Assembly (NCBI GenBank): GCA_002946415.1
Contig: NJPS01000054.1
Span: 806,001-870,000, forward strand
DNA: 64,000 bases
Direction of reading: 5' to 3'
Origin: Rutstroemia sp. NJR-2017a BVV2
Lineage: Eukaryota; Ascomycota; Leotiomycetes; Helotiales; Rutstroemiaceae
Shown here: in pieces, positions 41,550 to 54,281 of the stretch
Layout of the letters: every line of letters begins with the position of its first letter
How positions within the stretch are numbered: the stretch's first letter is position 1
Program-made: the position numbers and the translations under genes
The notes under the pieces: model-generated
What the model was told of the DNA's origin: nothing
The model's input: the letters and a program-made list of their open reading frames with translations, nothing else
The model's database searches: none

Positions 41550-42759
41550 TCAAGCACCAACCATTCCAGGTCCGTAACTTTGACGCATAGGTCCTTGAAA
41601 GCCGTGGGTTGGAGTCTTCTGCTTGTTAGCCCAGATATCTAACAGGTATAGCAAGCTACCAACCTTCTTAGGTCGTTTCCGACCACCGGCTCTGTCGTCA
41701 CCATCACCCGTTGAATACCCAGCATCATCATCAATGTAACCCTCACCATAACCCTCATAGCTCGCATCGCCATAAGTACGCTTCTTTACGCTGCGCTTCG
41801 GTCGTGCGATATCTGCTGCTCCTGCCGCTGCCGCAGGCTTGTTCGCCTTCGGTATGCTTGTGGCACCTTGCATTATTGGGGCTTTTGCCTTCGCAGCGGC
41901 CTGCTTCGATGGATCGGCATTCGCAGCTCCAAGCTCTCCAAGAACGGAAGAATTCCAGCGCTCTTTCGGGATAGGCCCCCTAGCCATAGTCATCGCTCTA
42001 CCCAAACTGCTTCGAACCGTATCTGATAAGCCCTTATCGATCTCTTGACCACGGACATTGTTTGCTTCCCAGATCTCCTTCGTAGGATTAGGCCCATTCG
42101 GATTGACCAGCGAGAACAAAGATCCATCCTCTTCCCATTCCTGTCTTACAGCATCAAATTGCCCGCTGATGCCGAGAGATTTGATATAACCCTTATATGT
42201 CTTTCGAATGACGTTTTTCTTACCATCGGGAAGAAGTCGAGCGACAGAAGCTGCAATATCGTTCAGAGCAAATCTGTCGAAAAGATCCTGTGATACGCTC
42301 GTGTTTAAAGGTGGATGCTCTATGGGTCATTTCATGTTAACCAAACAATTCTATAAACGAGGTGCGCTGAGCACAATATGTATATTTTATTTGATGAAGC
42401 ATATATGAAAACATTAGATCAGCTAGAAAGAAGGGGTTCTTACGAGTTCTGCAGAGGAGGTATTTCTGACCAACTTCCTGATGAAGGTCATTAATACTGA
42501 GTCTGCTGTCCTCGACATGAACTTTCTTCTGGTCTCGATCGCCATGGTCCTCAACGTCTCTCTTTCGCTTGTTCGAAAGATCATCTGGTTGCGACGCCTC
42601 AACCGCCGAGTTGAGAGAGGACATGCTGCCGTTTATGCTGTGTGCAGGAGTGGGAAGGGAGGTATTTATTCGTGGAGAAACTGTAGCTTTCGAAGATGAA
42701 TCCGTGGCACTTGGGGTATAGGAAGGACTCTGTGGGGTCTGTGGTAAATCAAAAGGCAT
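41550..42759 (-). CDS. MED19: Mediator complex subunit 19 (Rox3)
   Basis: Exons 42759-42444 and 42319-41550 give 361 residues. The Ser/Thr/Pro-rich start contains KRKRDVEDHGDRDQKK. The conserved Med19 core begins at KYLLCRT, which is completed by exon 2 with QHPPLNTSVSQDLFDRF, LNDIAASVARLLPDGKK, VIRKTYKGYIKSLGISG and FSLVNPNGPNPTKEIWEANN. It ends with RSSLGRAMTMARGPIP. The Ala/Lys-rich C-terminus with PKRSVKKRTYGDASYEGYGE is typical of fungal forms. A 45-nt in-frame segment near 41600-41660 (GTTGGT to GCTAACAAGCAG) may be a second intron; retaining or removing it keeps the frame. Med19 belongs to the Mediator head/middle region and links activators to RNA polymerase II. Confidence 0.9.
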
Positions 42760-43756
42760 TTCGAGAATTAATTAATGGTGAAGCTGATAAGCAGTGTAAA
42801 AGACGTTGGATTTGTAGCGTTGATGAAGAGATTGTTGCGACCTCGGCTCTCTCCCCGAAGTTAAATGGATCGATTGCGCCTGACAGTAACTTCGACGGTC
42901 CGAAGAGTTGGGGGTATCGTAGAAAATCCTAAAGTTATAATTCGAAGATGAAAAGGTGATGTTATCGATCGTATTTTGGAGGGATGAAAGAGACGATTCG
43001 AGAAGGGAGGGCTAGGTGGACCGAGAGCAATTGTCGCAAATTCGCACCCACACCGCCGACGGCAGGGTTGAATCGACCCTTGCTATTAATTCATGTAGGT
43101 CGTTGAACTCGTGCGGTCGAAGCGATATGGTATTTCGTGAATTCGATGGGTACCTCGTTATGTCGTTGGTGTTGTTTGGGTTCTGCTGAGACGTGCAGTT
43201 GTTGCTGAAGTCGATAGATCGAAACGGAGGCGCCGCTTTGCTTTGATGAGTAAAATGAGCCGAAACTCGCCTTGAGGATTTAGCGCAACAAGCAGAGTCA
43301 CGTGGTCGTCTTACGGCTCAGATTTTTCCGCCACCTGAAAAGGACCGTTTAGGAGGCCGAATTCACTCTCCTTTGATAATGTTATGTATTGAATTCGTAT
43401 TCCGTAGTTGTATTGTAGTTACAGGTATGATGTGATTGTAATAATTTTAGAAAATGTGGGCTAAGGGTTTGCAATGACATAACATTGCCGGACGATTCAC
43501 TGGTGATTCAGAAATTCGACACTTCAAGCCTTGCAGCCTCATTATTCAGCCAGCATAGACTAACTTCTACCAGGAGTTCCAGTTCGGAACCCCCCAATTT
43601 TAGCTCCAGCTGCGCAGCCTGCAGAAAAATGCTAGTCCAGACACGGCTTAGCTGCCACGGCGTTTACCGACCCCGTCTCTGATAGCAAATAATTTTTTGA
43701 TATGGAATTTTGTATTCGAGTTCTAGCAAACAGAAAATATTCACCAAGCCAACAAG
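42760..43756. other. Divergent promoter between MED19 and NOP4
   Basis: About 1 kb between divergent housekeeping genes. It presumably holds both promoters. No gene is supported. Confidence 0.55.
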
Positions 43757-46174
43757 ATGAACGACATAGCGGATGGAAAAAAGCGCCGTCTCTCTACGGA
43801 AGACGCTACACTTGATACAGTTTTAGACGATCATACATCGAAAAAAGCCAGAAAAGAAACCAATGCCTCTGCCCGTCGTTCACTGTTCGTTCGTTCCCTG
43901 CCCGCTACAGCAACCACTTCTGCCTTGACCGAATTGTTCTCCGATAGCTACCCGTTGAAGCATGCGACTGTTGTACTCGATCCTGTCACCAAACAATCGA
44001 AGGGTTATGGGTTTGTTACATTCGCAGATGCCGAAGATGCGCAGAGAGCTCTGGATGAGTTCAATGGCCACACCTTTCAAGGTCGCAAAATGAAAATTGA
44101 GATTGCTCAACCTCGTTCCAGAGATGCAGGTGGAAAGGATGAGTTGAAGGTCAAAAAGAAGAGTGCGATTGCCACCGAAGCTGCAGAAGTCAAGAAGGCT
44201 CGTCAGGAAAAGTTAGCGGAACAAAAAGCACCACCCAAGCTCATTATTCGAAACCTGCCATGGAGTGTCAAGACCCCTGATCAATTAGCGAAGCTGTTCA
44301 TGGGATTCGGAAAAGTGAAGCATGCGACGCTACCGAAAGTCAAGGGCAAAGAAGCTGGTTTTGGCTTCATAGTTATGCGGGGTAGAAAGAATGCGGAGAA
44401 GGCATTGGCTGCGGTCAACGGTCGCGAAGTCGATGGAAGGCCACTGGCTGTAGATTGGGCAGTTGAAAAGGATGTCTGGGAGAAAAAGAAAACGGAAGAT
44501 GTTGATGAAGATATGGGCGGAACGGATGCCGAACAAACAACCCCAGAACCGAACGACAAGGAAGACGAGGACAACGTGGAGGATGATGTTGCAAACTTCA
44601 TGAAGAATTTTGGAGAGCAATTGGAATCAGAAGATGAAAGTGACGCCGAAGAAGACAAGGATGATGATGAGGATGATGATGAAGATATGGACGAGGACAA
44701 CGACGACTTCGAGGATATTGACGAGGAAGAAGAAAAGCCAAAGAAGAACCTAATCACTGACAACTCTTCAACCTTGTTCGTCCGCAATCTACCATTCACC
44801 ACTCTTGATGCTAGTCTCAAAGCGCATTTCGAACAATTCGGACCTGTGAGGTATGCCCGAGTAGTAATGGACAAGGCTACTGATCGCCCTAAGGGTACTG
44901 GTTTCGTATGCTTCTACAACGTGGAAGATGCCGAGTCTTGCTTCCGGAATGCCCCTGCATATCAACCCACAGGCGCAAACGCGACCAAGAAGGGAGACAG
45001 TGCTACACCTCAGCTGAAACATTCTCTTCTCGAGCCCGAAAATGCAGATTCTTCTGGTAAATACACAATCGATGGTCGTCTCCTACAAATCTCCAAGGCT
45101 GTTGAAAAAGACCAAGCCACGAAACTTGCAGAGGAGGGTACACATTTCCGCGATAATCGCGACAAAGACAAACGAAAGCTCTATCTTCTTTCTGAAGGCA
45201 CAGTGGCCAAGAACACACCGTTATACGACAGCTTATCCCCTGCTGAGGTTAAGATGCGCGAGGATAGTGCGATGCAACGAAAGAAACTGATCCAGGGGAA
45301 TCCCACTCTCCATCTTAGTCTTACTCGCCTGGCAATTCGTAATCTACCACGAAGCGTTGACTCCAAAGCGCTTAAAGCTTTAGCCCGTGAGGGTGTTGTA
45401 GGTTTCGCTAAAGATGTCAAGTCCGGACTGCGTCAGCCACTTTCTAAGGAAGAAGAAGCTCGCGGTGGTGAAGAAATGCGTGAGGCTGAGAAGGAGAGGA
45501 AGAAGAAGGGCAAAGGTATTGTCAAACAAGCAAAAGTTGTGTTCGAGGGCAGAGAGGGAAGTAAGATTGCAGAAGAAACAGGAGCAGGAAGGAGTAGAGG
45601 TTATGGATTTGTGGAATACAGTTCGCACAGATGGGCACTGATGGGTTTGCGATGGTTGAACGGTCACGCTCTGGAGAATACGGCTGGAAGGAAACAAAGG
45701 CTTATTGTTGAGTTTGCTATTGAAAACGCACAGGTTGTATCGAGGAGGAAAGAGAGAGAGGAGAAGGCCAGGACGCGTTCTAAGGAGGTCACTGAGAAGT
45801 TGGAGTCCGGAGAGATCGTCAAGCCTACTAAGAAAGTACTCGGTAGAGAACAGCAAATGAAGCAGATGAGGAAAGGTGGGAAAGGGATGAAGGGCGCCGG
45901 GAAGGGCGGTGCAAAGGAGAAGAGCTTTGAGAGAGTGGTCATCAAGTACGTTCATAATTCTTTCCCGCTCGCCTGAAGTCTCGTTACTAACCAAAATAAC
46001 AGAGGTAAACGCAAAGCCGAAGACGACGCCCCTGCGGATTCCCAGAGAAAGAAAGCAAAGAAGACGGATGACGAATCCGGTGAAGCAGATGAGGGCGGGA
46101 AGCAATCACAACGAGCAAGAATCATACAGAAGAAGAGGATGTTGAGGAGGAATAGGAAGAAGGGCGGTGCTTAA
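43757..46174 (+). CDS. NOP4: Nop4/RBM28-type nucleolar RNA-binding protein
   Basis: Exons 43757-45945 and 46003-46174, joined across a 57-nt intron with a TTACTAACC branch site, give 786 residues. Four RNA-recognition motifs are visible. RRM1 is at about 40-115 (SLFVRSLPATA, GYGFVTFADAE). RRM2 is at about 160-235 (LIIRNLPWSV, GFGFIVM). RRM3 is at about 335-460 (LFVRNLPFTT, GTGFVCFYN) and is interrupted by an insert. RRM4 is at about 515-660 (LAIRNLPRSV, GYGFVEYSSH). A long Asp/Glu-rich block separates RRM2 and RRM3. The second exon supplies a Lys/Arg-rich C-terminus suited to nucleolar targeting. Nop4 is required for large-ribosomal-subunit maturation. The domain number and order match the family. 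Confidence 0.93.
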
Positions 46175-46599
46175 AAGTAGAATACTATTGTTTTTTAATG
46201 TATGATACCTGCCCTCGTTGAAGAATGAATTTTACATTCTTAAGGCAACATAGGTTTTGATGTGTAAATCGTTGTGACCGATGGGTCTCTGTCTCCGGCC
46301 GGCAAGTGCTATACGGCCTATGCCCACATCAATAAGGGAGTCTCAGATTGTTCGGCACGAACTGCTAAGATATAATGAAACTTACGCTTTCAATCTACGA
46401 GCAAGGGCCTCTGACTGCATGTTTATGTCTAACATCTCGCTTCATTTTTTTTTCAATGTACACTTTCTGTTTCTAATCCATCGATACACCAAAAACCTGT
46501 TCTCCATTATGTCCATTTATGTCCCACTGTCACTTTCCACCAAAGCATACCTAAGAAGAACACATTGGTCCGTGTTCAGACCTGGCGGTCTTGTCCCGA
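46175..46599. other. Intergenic between convergent genes
   Basis: 3' flanks of NOP4 and the coiled-coil protein gene. Nothing else is seen. Confidence 0.5.
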
Positions 46600-48141
46600 C
46601 TATGCAGTCCGCTCCAATCTTACAACCCGCTTCGATAGCTTCTCAATGGCACGATTTTGGCGCTCACCATATTTCTCTCGATATTTGAGGTAATCCCTGA
46701 GCAGATCCAGCTTGTCGGATAATTCAGTTACTCGTTCACTCAACTCGTCTATACTCTCATCGGGAGAACCGATCTCAGACTCAGCCCTCGTATCTCCAAC
46801 AGGTGAAGCCCCCGCTTCACCTGCCTCAGACCCTGCCTTTAACTCTCTCTCACCACGCATGGCTCTCTCAAACCGATCAATCTCCTTTCCAAGGGCCGTC
46901 ATAACTTCCGTCACAGCGTCCGGTCGATCATCCATAAGGATCCGCCATCCACGTTTTAGTCGTGCGCAGTCAAATATGTGCTGTTTAAAAAAAGACCAGA
47001 GGTCTTTGCGTACGGCTCTGATCGCTTCTGTCATAAGCGCGTCGATTGACGGGTTTTGGTTTGCCAAGGAAGGGAGTATAGCTACGAGCTTAGAGGGGCG
47101 GGAGTTGATGTATTTTACAAAACTGGAGAGCTCGGCGGAAGGGGTGCGGTAGTAAGAGTTGGGCCATGGACGAAGACCTTCGATACGTGAGGCGAGCTGT
47201 GAGAGATGAGCTAGTATGGAGTCGATGAGAGAGATTGTTGTGTAACGAGAAGAATAAAGGTAAGAATCGGGGCGAGAAATGGTTACTTGATATAACATGG
47301 CGGAGAGATAGTGTTTCAGGATGTACAGATCGTAGAGAGTGATCTCGACTATCGCTGCACGAGCTGTTGGATAGGTAGGAGTAGATGGTATTGAATCTCG
47401 GAGATGAGGGGGAGTTATGGGTATATCAAGACCATGACAGTCAACTGAGGATGGGGGTTTCATTCCGGGGCTTAATGCTGGCGATGCCTTCCTGGAAATA
47501 TCTTTTGGACCTGGTGACAAGGATGGCTTTTTGTGACGTTGGGAAGAGAAGTACTTGGACACCTTTGAGAACGTCGGGCATGATGGGCGGTTGTTAGAGA
47601 TTGGGGAGGTTGGCTTGCTGAGTGATGGAATGTGTGCTACTTCCGGGCTTCTTGGCGGAAAGGTAAAGGGGAAAGATATTGGAGTGCCAGGAGGCGATAC
47701 CCGCGACTCCGCTTTTGGTGAGGCTGCTTTGTTACGTGAGGGATTATAATCTCGAAGTGGGAGATATTTAAAGGCGTCAGGGCTTCCGAATATAGTATGA
47801 GCCGCAACGAGAGATGACCTGGCAACCCCAGGATCCTGGGATCCTGGGAGCCCTAGTGGTGTGCTATATTGTTCCTTCAGGTCTGGAGTCGGCACGGAAT
47901 CAAGTGGGTCGACGAAAACCGGGGATTCGCTAGGGGATTTGCCTTTCTTGAGGGAAACTTGATCACGATCAGGGCTTGGAGTTCCGTCGAGATGAAAGAA
48001 CATCGTAGTTGACGTGGGCTGTTCATCTTCGAGGTTAGTCCGGGGATTAGATAGGTTACTGTCGCTCTTTCTCTTGGGCGGAGTTTGATAACCGAATGCG
48101 TAGGGTGGAATATCGATTCTAAGGCTTTTGGGGTTCGGCAT
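46600..48141 (-). CDS. Conserved fungal coiled-coil protein of unknown function
   Basis: A single exon of 513 residues. The first 270 residues are rich in Ser and Pro with many SP/TP pairs (PSPDRD, TPDLKEQ, SPGPKDISRKASP), a likely phosphorylated disordered region. Residues about 280-430 are helical (IVEITLYDLYILKHYLSAMLY, LIDSILAHLSQLASRIEGL). The C-terminus from about 455 is a heptad-type coiled coil (SIDELSERVTELSDKLDLLR, IEKLSKRVVRLE). There is no membrane segment or catalytic motif. The layout suggests a cytoskeletal or scaffold role regulated by proline-directed kinases; that is inference only. Confidence 0.75.
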   Translation of the reverse strand: MPNPKSLRIDIPPYAFGYQTPPKRKSDSNLSNPRTNLEDEQPTSTTMFFHLDGTPSPDRDQVSLKKGKSPSESPVFVDPLDSVPTPDLKEQYSTPLGLPGSQDPGVARSSLVAAHTIFGSPDAFKYLPLRDYNPSRNKAASPKAESRVSPPGTPISFPFTFPPRSPEVAHIPSLSKPTSPISNNRPSCPTFSKVSKYFSSQRHKKPSLSPGPKDISRKASPALSPGMKPPSSVDCHGLDIPITPPHLRDSIPSTPTYPTARAAIVEITLYDLYILKHYLSAMLYQVTISRPDSYLYSSRYTTISLIDSILAHLSQLASRIEGLRPWPNSYYRTPSAELSSFVKYINSRPSKLVAILPSLANQNPSIDALMTEAIRAVRKDLWSFFKQHIFDCARLKRGWRILMDDRPDAVTEVMTALGKEIDRFERAMRGERELKAGSEAGEAGASPVGDTRAESEIGSPDESIDELSERVTELSDKLDLLRDYLKYREKYGERQNRAIEKLSKRVVRLERTA

Positions 48142-49431
48142 TTTGCTGGATTTGGATAAGAGGGGGGACCTAAGGTTCTGATAGTGATATAGGTGTTTGG
48201 TAATGGAGATATATCGTGGTTGAAATACGTATTGGGAGGGTTATGGAAACGATGTTGCTCGGAGTAAGAATTAAGGCCAATGATGATCGATTATATACTT
48301 TCATCTCATGTAGTACTGCAAGGCTTTGTTATCGGTGATTCGGAGTCACTGAAATTATTCAGTGAGTCGTTATTTACATCCTCCATTCAAAGCATCTAGA
48401 AAAAAGAAGTCTGCTTTGTTTTGTCACATTCGGAGCGGATTACATGGGAGAATACCTGGGGGTGCTTGTGATTCCACAAATGCAGAATAGTCCCATCATC
48501 AGGCGGAACCCTTAAACACGACCCCCTTGATACTTGCCAGATCTCTCAGCTGTTTCCAACCTACAGGTCAGCGTAATCTCATCTAGTTGGAAACACTGCT
48601 AGATTAAAATTTTTCCGAACTTCTCTAGAACGAGAAAGAAGACAGTGCCTTCGTCCACTACGCTTACGTTAACACAGACAGAGCTGTCAATGTTCATAAA
48701 GAATGGTTATCCTAGGTATGACTTACTTGGAACTGATTTTGGTAGCTGCCCAGTCTTCGTGCTAAGGGAACCTTCCTGTGTAATTTCTGGTAGGCTAATA
48801 TGGCTAGTACTTCCTAGGACACCAAATTGCATTCGGATCATACTGCTTCTCCATGTGACCTTGAATGGCAAATTAGAAAGTCTGCAGTTATATTTAGAAG
48901 CCCAATTCTATGAGCTTATAGTATGGCTTCTTGTGAATGATGCTACCAGTGTATTCTCACGCCAGTATGTCTCATACAATTGCTGTAAAGTCTTCTTGAC
49001 CGAAGGAGACACTTTACAATTTCTTCCTAGGATTATTCAAGTATTCATTTGGACCTATTAGCCCCAGGTTACTACTTCTTAGTCTCCAAGTTAGCCCAGC
49101 CCTACACCAAACCTCACACGAGGTGTATTGAAGCGTCCGACTAGTTAGTTCGCTTGAACCCCACAACTAGCCAATTCGCAAGAAGTTACAGTGACCAGCA
49201 ATTCAGTACCAGCGGTATCGAATGAAAATGACGACAAAGAACAGTGTTAGACTTTGTCCTAGAAGACACGAGTATCTTAGACTGGCCTGGATTCTGCCTC
49301 GTTTGATCCATACAAAACCATCTCGCACCGCACAAATGTACTTCATTCTCTTCGCAAACCCGCCTGTCGAAAAATTCGAAAATCCAGATAAGCACCGAGA
49401 TTTTGGGAGCAATAGGAAACCCATCCCCATC
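48142..49431. other. Intergenic, about 1.3 kb
   Basis: The left part is the promoter of the coiled-coil gene. The frames at 48645-49061 and 49222-49431 have weak protein character, and the second one runs into the next gene in frame. No mobile element could be confirmed. Confidence 0.45.
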
Positions 49432-51410
49432 ATGCCTTTCTCAGTTTGGCCTTCGAAGACAAGCCCTGTTGCAAACGAGCCTGAAAATCCCTTCTCCGAC
49501 AGTCATGCGATAGGTAGCAGCAGTACCGCTATCCCGCTCCGAGAAATTCCTCGGTTGTCGACAAACACTGAACGCCTGAATGGGTATCGCAGGTCCGACG
49601 CACCAGATCTCTCTACTAGGATTCTCGAAGACATCAACAACGGAAAGTTAGTATATTCCCAAGTTCCCAACCCAAGTCCATAAGAAGAATTCAGTCTTCA
49701 TTGATGCTAATCGTACTTAAATATAGTCAGATATGTGCCGTATGTCATGATGCGGTCCTCCCAAGAAACCATATGTGGCACTGTAAAAGTTGCTATCATG
49801 TCTTTCATTTCCCCTGTGCCAATGACTGGGCACGCCAGATCGGTCGGTCGGGGTTCGCTCCCAGCGTTCTTCACTGGAAGTGCCCACATTGCACTTCAGA
49901 GGTGAATGAAATGCCGAAGATCACATGCTGGTGCGGAAAAAGGAACGCAAGTGAGCAACGCCTTACCACAGCTCCAAACTCCTGCAGCGGGTTCTGCAAC
50001 AGCAAGTCTACATGTCCCCACGGTAATCGAGTCTTCTGTGGAAAAGTTTGTCATCCTGGGCCTTGCGAACACAATTGTCCTTCCCTGTGTGAAAATACAG
50101 CAACTCTCGAACCGCCACGAACTCCCTGGGGCAGATTCAAAGAGAAACTGAGACCAGGACAGAGACAAGAGTTTAAGGCACTCTTATGGGCAACATTGTG
50201 CTTCATAGTATCATATGTGGTCATTGGCATATTGACTGTGATGCACATTGAATGGAACACGAAGCCATATCTTCATCCAGATTTTCTTGCACGTTTCGCA
50301 GGCATCGAAGTATGTCTCTCTGTAGCTTGTGGTGTCTTCTACGTGTTGTTCGCGGCCTCTCTTCTTGACAAATATCATTCATGTGTTAGTAAATTTTTTG
50401 CAGGAATTTTGGAGTCCAACAATGCACCGGTCAATACTGCTCGTCCTCGTCGTCGCTCCTGGAGGGATCTCATTCCTGGGTGCTTTTTTCTAGTGCTCCT
50501 AACAGTCTACGCTCTTCCAATCATTGGGTAAGAAGTCCAAGCTCATTTTTTCTTGCCTTCATAAATGTATACTAATTTCGTAACCAGAGTTGCGGGTGGT
50601 CCGAATATTGTTTGGTACAATCAAATGAAGAATTCCTGTCGTGGATACAATACTCGCGTCGAGATGTGGAAGAACTTGGGTTATGGTACAGAATCAGCCT
50701 ACAAATACAATTTTCACAGCATTGATTGGACGGTGGAAGATCACACCTACTATCTTGCACATACCTTCGAGCCAAAAGTCGATTCCGATGATGCTTACCA
50801 ATACTATTATCGATTCACCGGAAAGACTACCAATGGTGGATATCTAGCAGTTGATATTGACTATGATAATAGTGTATGGCGAATGTTGCAATTAACTGGC
50901 CAGGATGGAGCAGCGACTTGGGCGGCAGTCGGTCACTCCACTGAGTCTCTCATTGGGTCTATGCCCCGATTTCAACACGTTGATACCACGCCAATGCTCA
51001 ACGGTACTATATTATTTACCGACGATAAATCGCATCTCATCATTCCAGAAATGTCCTTCGGTGTAGCAAACTTGGGCGTTTCCTTCGATCATCGAGAAGT
51101 CGAGCCCTTCATTCGTGTTTTCAATATCGCCAACTGGTCAGAGGATGAAGCCATTGAGAGAATGTCTGAACCTTGGTCAAACAAATTTGACCGTGATATT
51201 GTTATGCGTACAGCAAGTTTCGGTCATGGAAGACAACGGATAGATATGTGCATCAGGGAGGGTCCTTTTCCCGGAGAATGGACACAGAATGTTGAGAGTG
51301 GAGTGAGCGACTATCTGATAGTACCATTTGCGGTCATAGCAGCCACAAGGGTAAGGCTTGCTGAAGCAGGTTCTTCGGATGCTAGCAGGTATTCTGGAGA
51401 ATATCGCTAA
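49432..51410 (+). CDS. NF-X1/RING-type zinc finger membrane protein
   Basis: Three exons (49432-49646, 49727-50527, 50588-51410) give 612 residues. The ATG at 49432 was chosen because the upstream in-frame extension is unlike the rest. After a polar N-terminus, a RING-like cluster starts at CAVCHDAV and runs through WHCKSCYHVFHFPC to WKCPHC. An NF-X1-type finger follows (CPHGNRVFCGKVCHPGPCEHNC). Three hydrophobic segments come next: ALLWATLCFIVSYVVIGIL, ECLSVACGVFYVLFAA-like (from IEVCLSV), and GCFFLVLLTVYALPII. The C-terminal 275 residues are soluble with aromatic-rich strands. RING plus NF-X1 suggests a membrane-bound E3 ubiquitin ligase; the C-terminal part is not recognised. Confidence 0.75.
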
Positions 51411-52510
51411 TTCCGGGGAAGAAGTATTGTGTATTAGGGAGACGTGAAGTAGTATTGTCGTTCGAGGGACGTGGAATAAGTGGTGTTTACCAGGAGATTA
51501 GAAAGGGTAAAGGGGCTCCGTTTCCAGACCTGAAATCACAACCGGTGTAGCTCGATCATGTAGAATTAAAGGTACAATTGCTTCTCATACAGGTGTGCTC
51601 AGAATCCCGTATCTAGTATTATCAGTCAGTGAGTCACTCATTGCTCAGATCTCTGAATACACTGACGTTGAATAACCCACCAAAGTGCCCAATATGGCAA
51701 TATCGTTACTTATATCTTCATCTAGGGACTACTAAACAACTAACTATTCATACACATCCATTGCGAAAATTCTCGGATTCAGCTATTTCACCATATAGGT
51801 CTCATTACTGCAACAACTCCTTGGAATCACGTCGATCAATATATTCGCCAGTGCCTTGATAGGATTCCACTTTATGAACAATTCTGCTCCTCATAACCGT
51901 CATTCACGAACTATCGCAATGATTTTTCTCCAAGCAGATTATAATTCACACGAGCTCACTGCCACAATACAGAAAATACTGCCTATAAATTGGACTCCAG
52001 GGTCCCTTCAACGGGAAGATCGAAACCTTAACTACACAAATTTCAACAACTCCGTTGAAAACCAAGAAGAAACACTTTAAAAACGTTATCACCATAAGAC
52101 TTACAGGACAACCGTGAGTCCGTGACATATATCTAATTTCACCTTACAATATCACGATTTATTTTTGCTTCCCTCGATTTCAAAATGCCACAACTGCAAA
52201 CGAGTCCAAGTACTTTCCCACGTCTTGGAAGACCAGAACGAAGTAGCAAATTACTTCTTCGTTACTGTTCAGTAGATTCAGATTTTAACAAAACTCTTCT
52301 AGTAAGTACAACACGGAACAGACTCCGAACAGACAATCTTTAAGGCAGATAACTAAGTATAAATATAGCGAAACATTACCATCTTCGAATTATTTCTCCA
52401 ACAAGTTACACGCTTCCAGTCGCGAGCCTCGGTTGATTTACTGTTTAAGAATTGATACTTTTGTCTCTTTATATTTATTCGAATTCGTTGCTACGCGATC
52501 TTCTAGTGCA
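51411..52510. other. Intergenic, AT-rich, about 1.1 kb
   Basis: No supported gene. The open frames near 51629-52080 are AT-rich and have no coding character. Confidence 0.45.
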
Positions 52511-53258
52511 ATGGTTTCTCGAGCTCACGATCCGGAAGTTGAAACTGATCTTATTCCATCTCCTGCTCCTCGCTTGACGAAAGTGAAGCCAAGTATGAAA
52601 CATGGAAATCGGGCGTATAGTCCGGATATACTATGGCAGCATCATATCAGAATTAACGCGGGTATGCGTGAACCCATCAAAGGAGTTGACTGCTTGAAAA
52701 TACTCATGATATGATATATTTGTGCCATTCAACGCAAGACACCTCGAAACATACTCGACCCCGCTTCAAAAGACTGGCTTTTCATTGAATATATTGCCGG
52801 CATCATGAACAGTGCTGAACGTCCGCACTACCAGGAGTATTAATGAAGCTTGTTCCGAGAAAGCTCAATACCCAAATTACAGTGCTCTTCGAGTTGAGGC
52901 TGTGTTGTATGGCCTTAATTCGACGACTAGTTTCAACGGTATAAAGATGAACCAGGCTGTCATCAAAGCAATTGAGTGGACTTGTTCTGTTGACCGAAAA
53001 GTAGTGGAAGATGTTCTTTGGCACCCAGTGAGAGCTGCTATCGGATATTATGTAAAGCATGCGGGTCTTACTGCAGCGGAGGAAGCTATTCGACAAATAG
53101 TTTTGTCTGATATCCTTGTTTCTGAAGCAGAAGCAGAGAAGGCTATGAATGTCATTGGCAGTGTACATAACCTTTCTTTCTTGTTTTGGTTCATCGAAAG
53201 CGAGCCTAGACCCCGTATGCTAGATAGTCAACCAAGTCGGCCGAAAAGTAAATTATAA
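52511..53258 (+). CDS. Hypothetical protein, orphan
   Basis: Proposed exons 52511-52661 and 52813-53258 join in phase over a 151-nt GT-AG intron, giving 198 residues. The first exon encodes a polar start (MVSRAHDPEVETDLIPSP). The second is mostly helical (NQAVIKAIEWTCSVDRKVVE, GLTAAEEAIRQIVLSDILVS). I do not recognise it and it does not share the motifs of the family to the right. The intron is longer than most here, so the join is less sure than the second exon itself. It could also be a decayed fragment. Confidence 0.45.
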
Positions 53259-53694
53259 TCAAAGGGACAGAGAACAATAGTGTTACTAGCAATGGTTGGT
53301 ATTTGTTGGGAAAGGGAAACCTAAGAAACAAAGGTAGCTTTTTCTCTTCTGGAATCTCAAATCTGTTTCAAGCATGATTTACCTCGTTACCTCGTAAAAT
53401 TCAAAATCTCTTCAAACAATAAATAACCTTCCAATTCCCAATGCCAGTGCAATAATGAAACAGAAATCCAATTTATATAAAGGCGTTAGATGTAAAACCA
53501 TAACAAAGTAATAAGTCTCAATTTATATTACACACTAGCACAATCTTTTGTGAAACGAAACACACACTATATACTCCGAAATCAATCGTATTGTTGGCTC
53601 CACTCTATGTGCTAACTGAGTCAGTATCTATATCGTCTCCGGCGAGCAGTTTCTCGAAGCAAAAATAGTCGATAGGGTATTCGGCCCATAATCT
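53259..53694. other. Intergenic, AT-rich
   Basis: 3' flank of the orphan gene up to the first LTR fragment. No gene is seen. Confidence 0.5.
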
Positions 53695-53953
53695 TGTACA
53701 GGCACGTACAGAGGCACAGCGGGTAAATAAGGGCTTAAAAGACTTAATGAGAAGGTGCTGAATACTTGACTTGATTGAACTAATGGGCTATCTACAGTAG
53801 AAAGGACTAGCTATAATTATAGGCATTTCGAGGCCTATTCCACAGGCTTCGTAAGCCTGAAACATAGGTTGTGTGAGCCTAATCGATCACTATGACGTCC
53901 AGTTTTAAGGTGGTGGGTATAGGCCCACCTACCCCACTAAAGTGGTTTCAACA
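53695..53953 (-). mobile_element. Degenerate LTR fragment (older copy)
   Basis: About 259 bp related to the solo LTR at 54282-54628 and in the same orientation. Shared parts are CTATCTACAGT, GGACTAGCTAT, AATCGATCACTA and AAGGTGGTGGG. The element-strand terminus is TGTTGAAACC. No matching target-site duplication is seen. It carries only two copies of the palindromic AGGCTT-type unit. Confidence 0.7.
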
Positions 53954-54281
53954 CATAGGCTGGGGAGGAAACCCATCGGGCCCGGAACTCGTGACAGAAC
54001 TTGTTGATAGAAACCAAGAGTAAAAGAAGGAGAGCTAATGAAAAGCCTCCATTGACTGGCTACTGTTTCATTGGTAGTGTGGTTTACAGTTTTCCTTACT
54101 AACAAGAAGGTTCTGAAGTGCACAGTGCGATACACTGAACAAGTGTGACACACTCTTGTTGAGGAATAAAGAGATATCTTATATCAAAGAAAAAGTTGGC
54201 GAGAGAACAACAGCATTATTCTAACTATTTCAATAGTTATTGTATCTCGAATAGTCAAAAGCATTCCATCGAAATACAAAC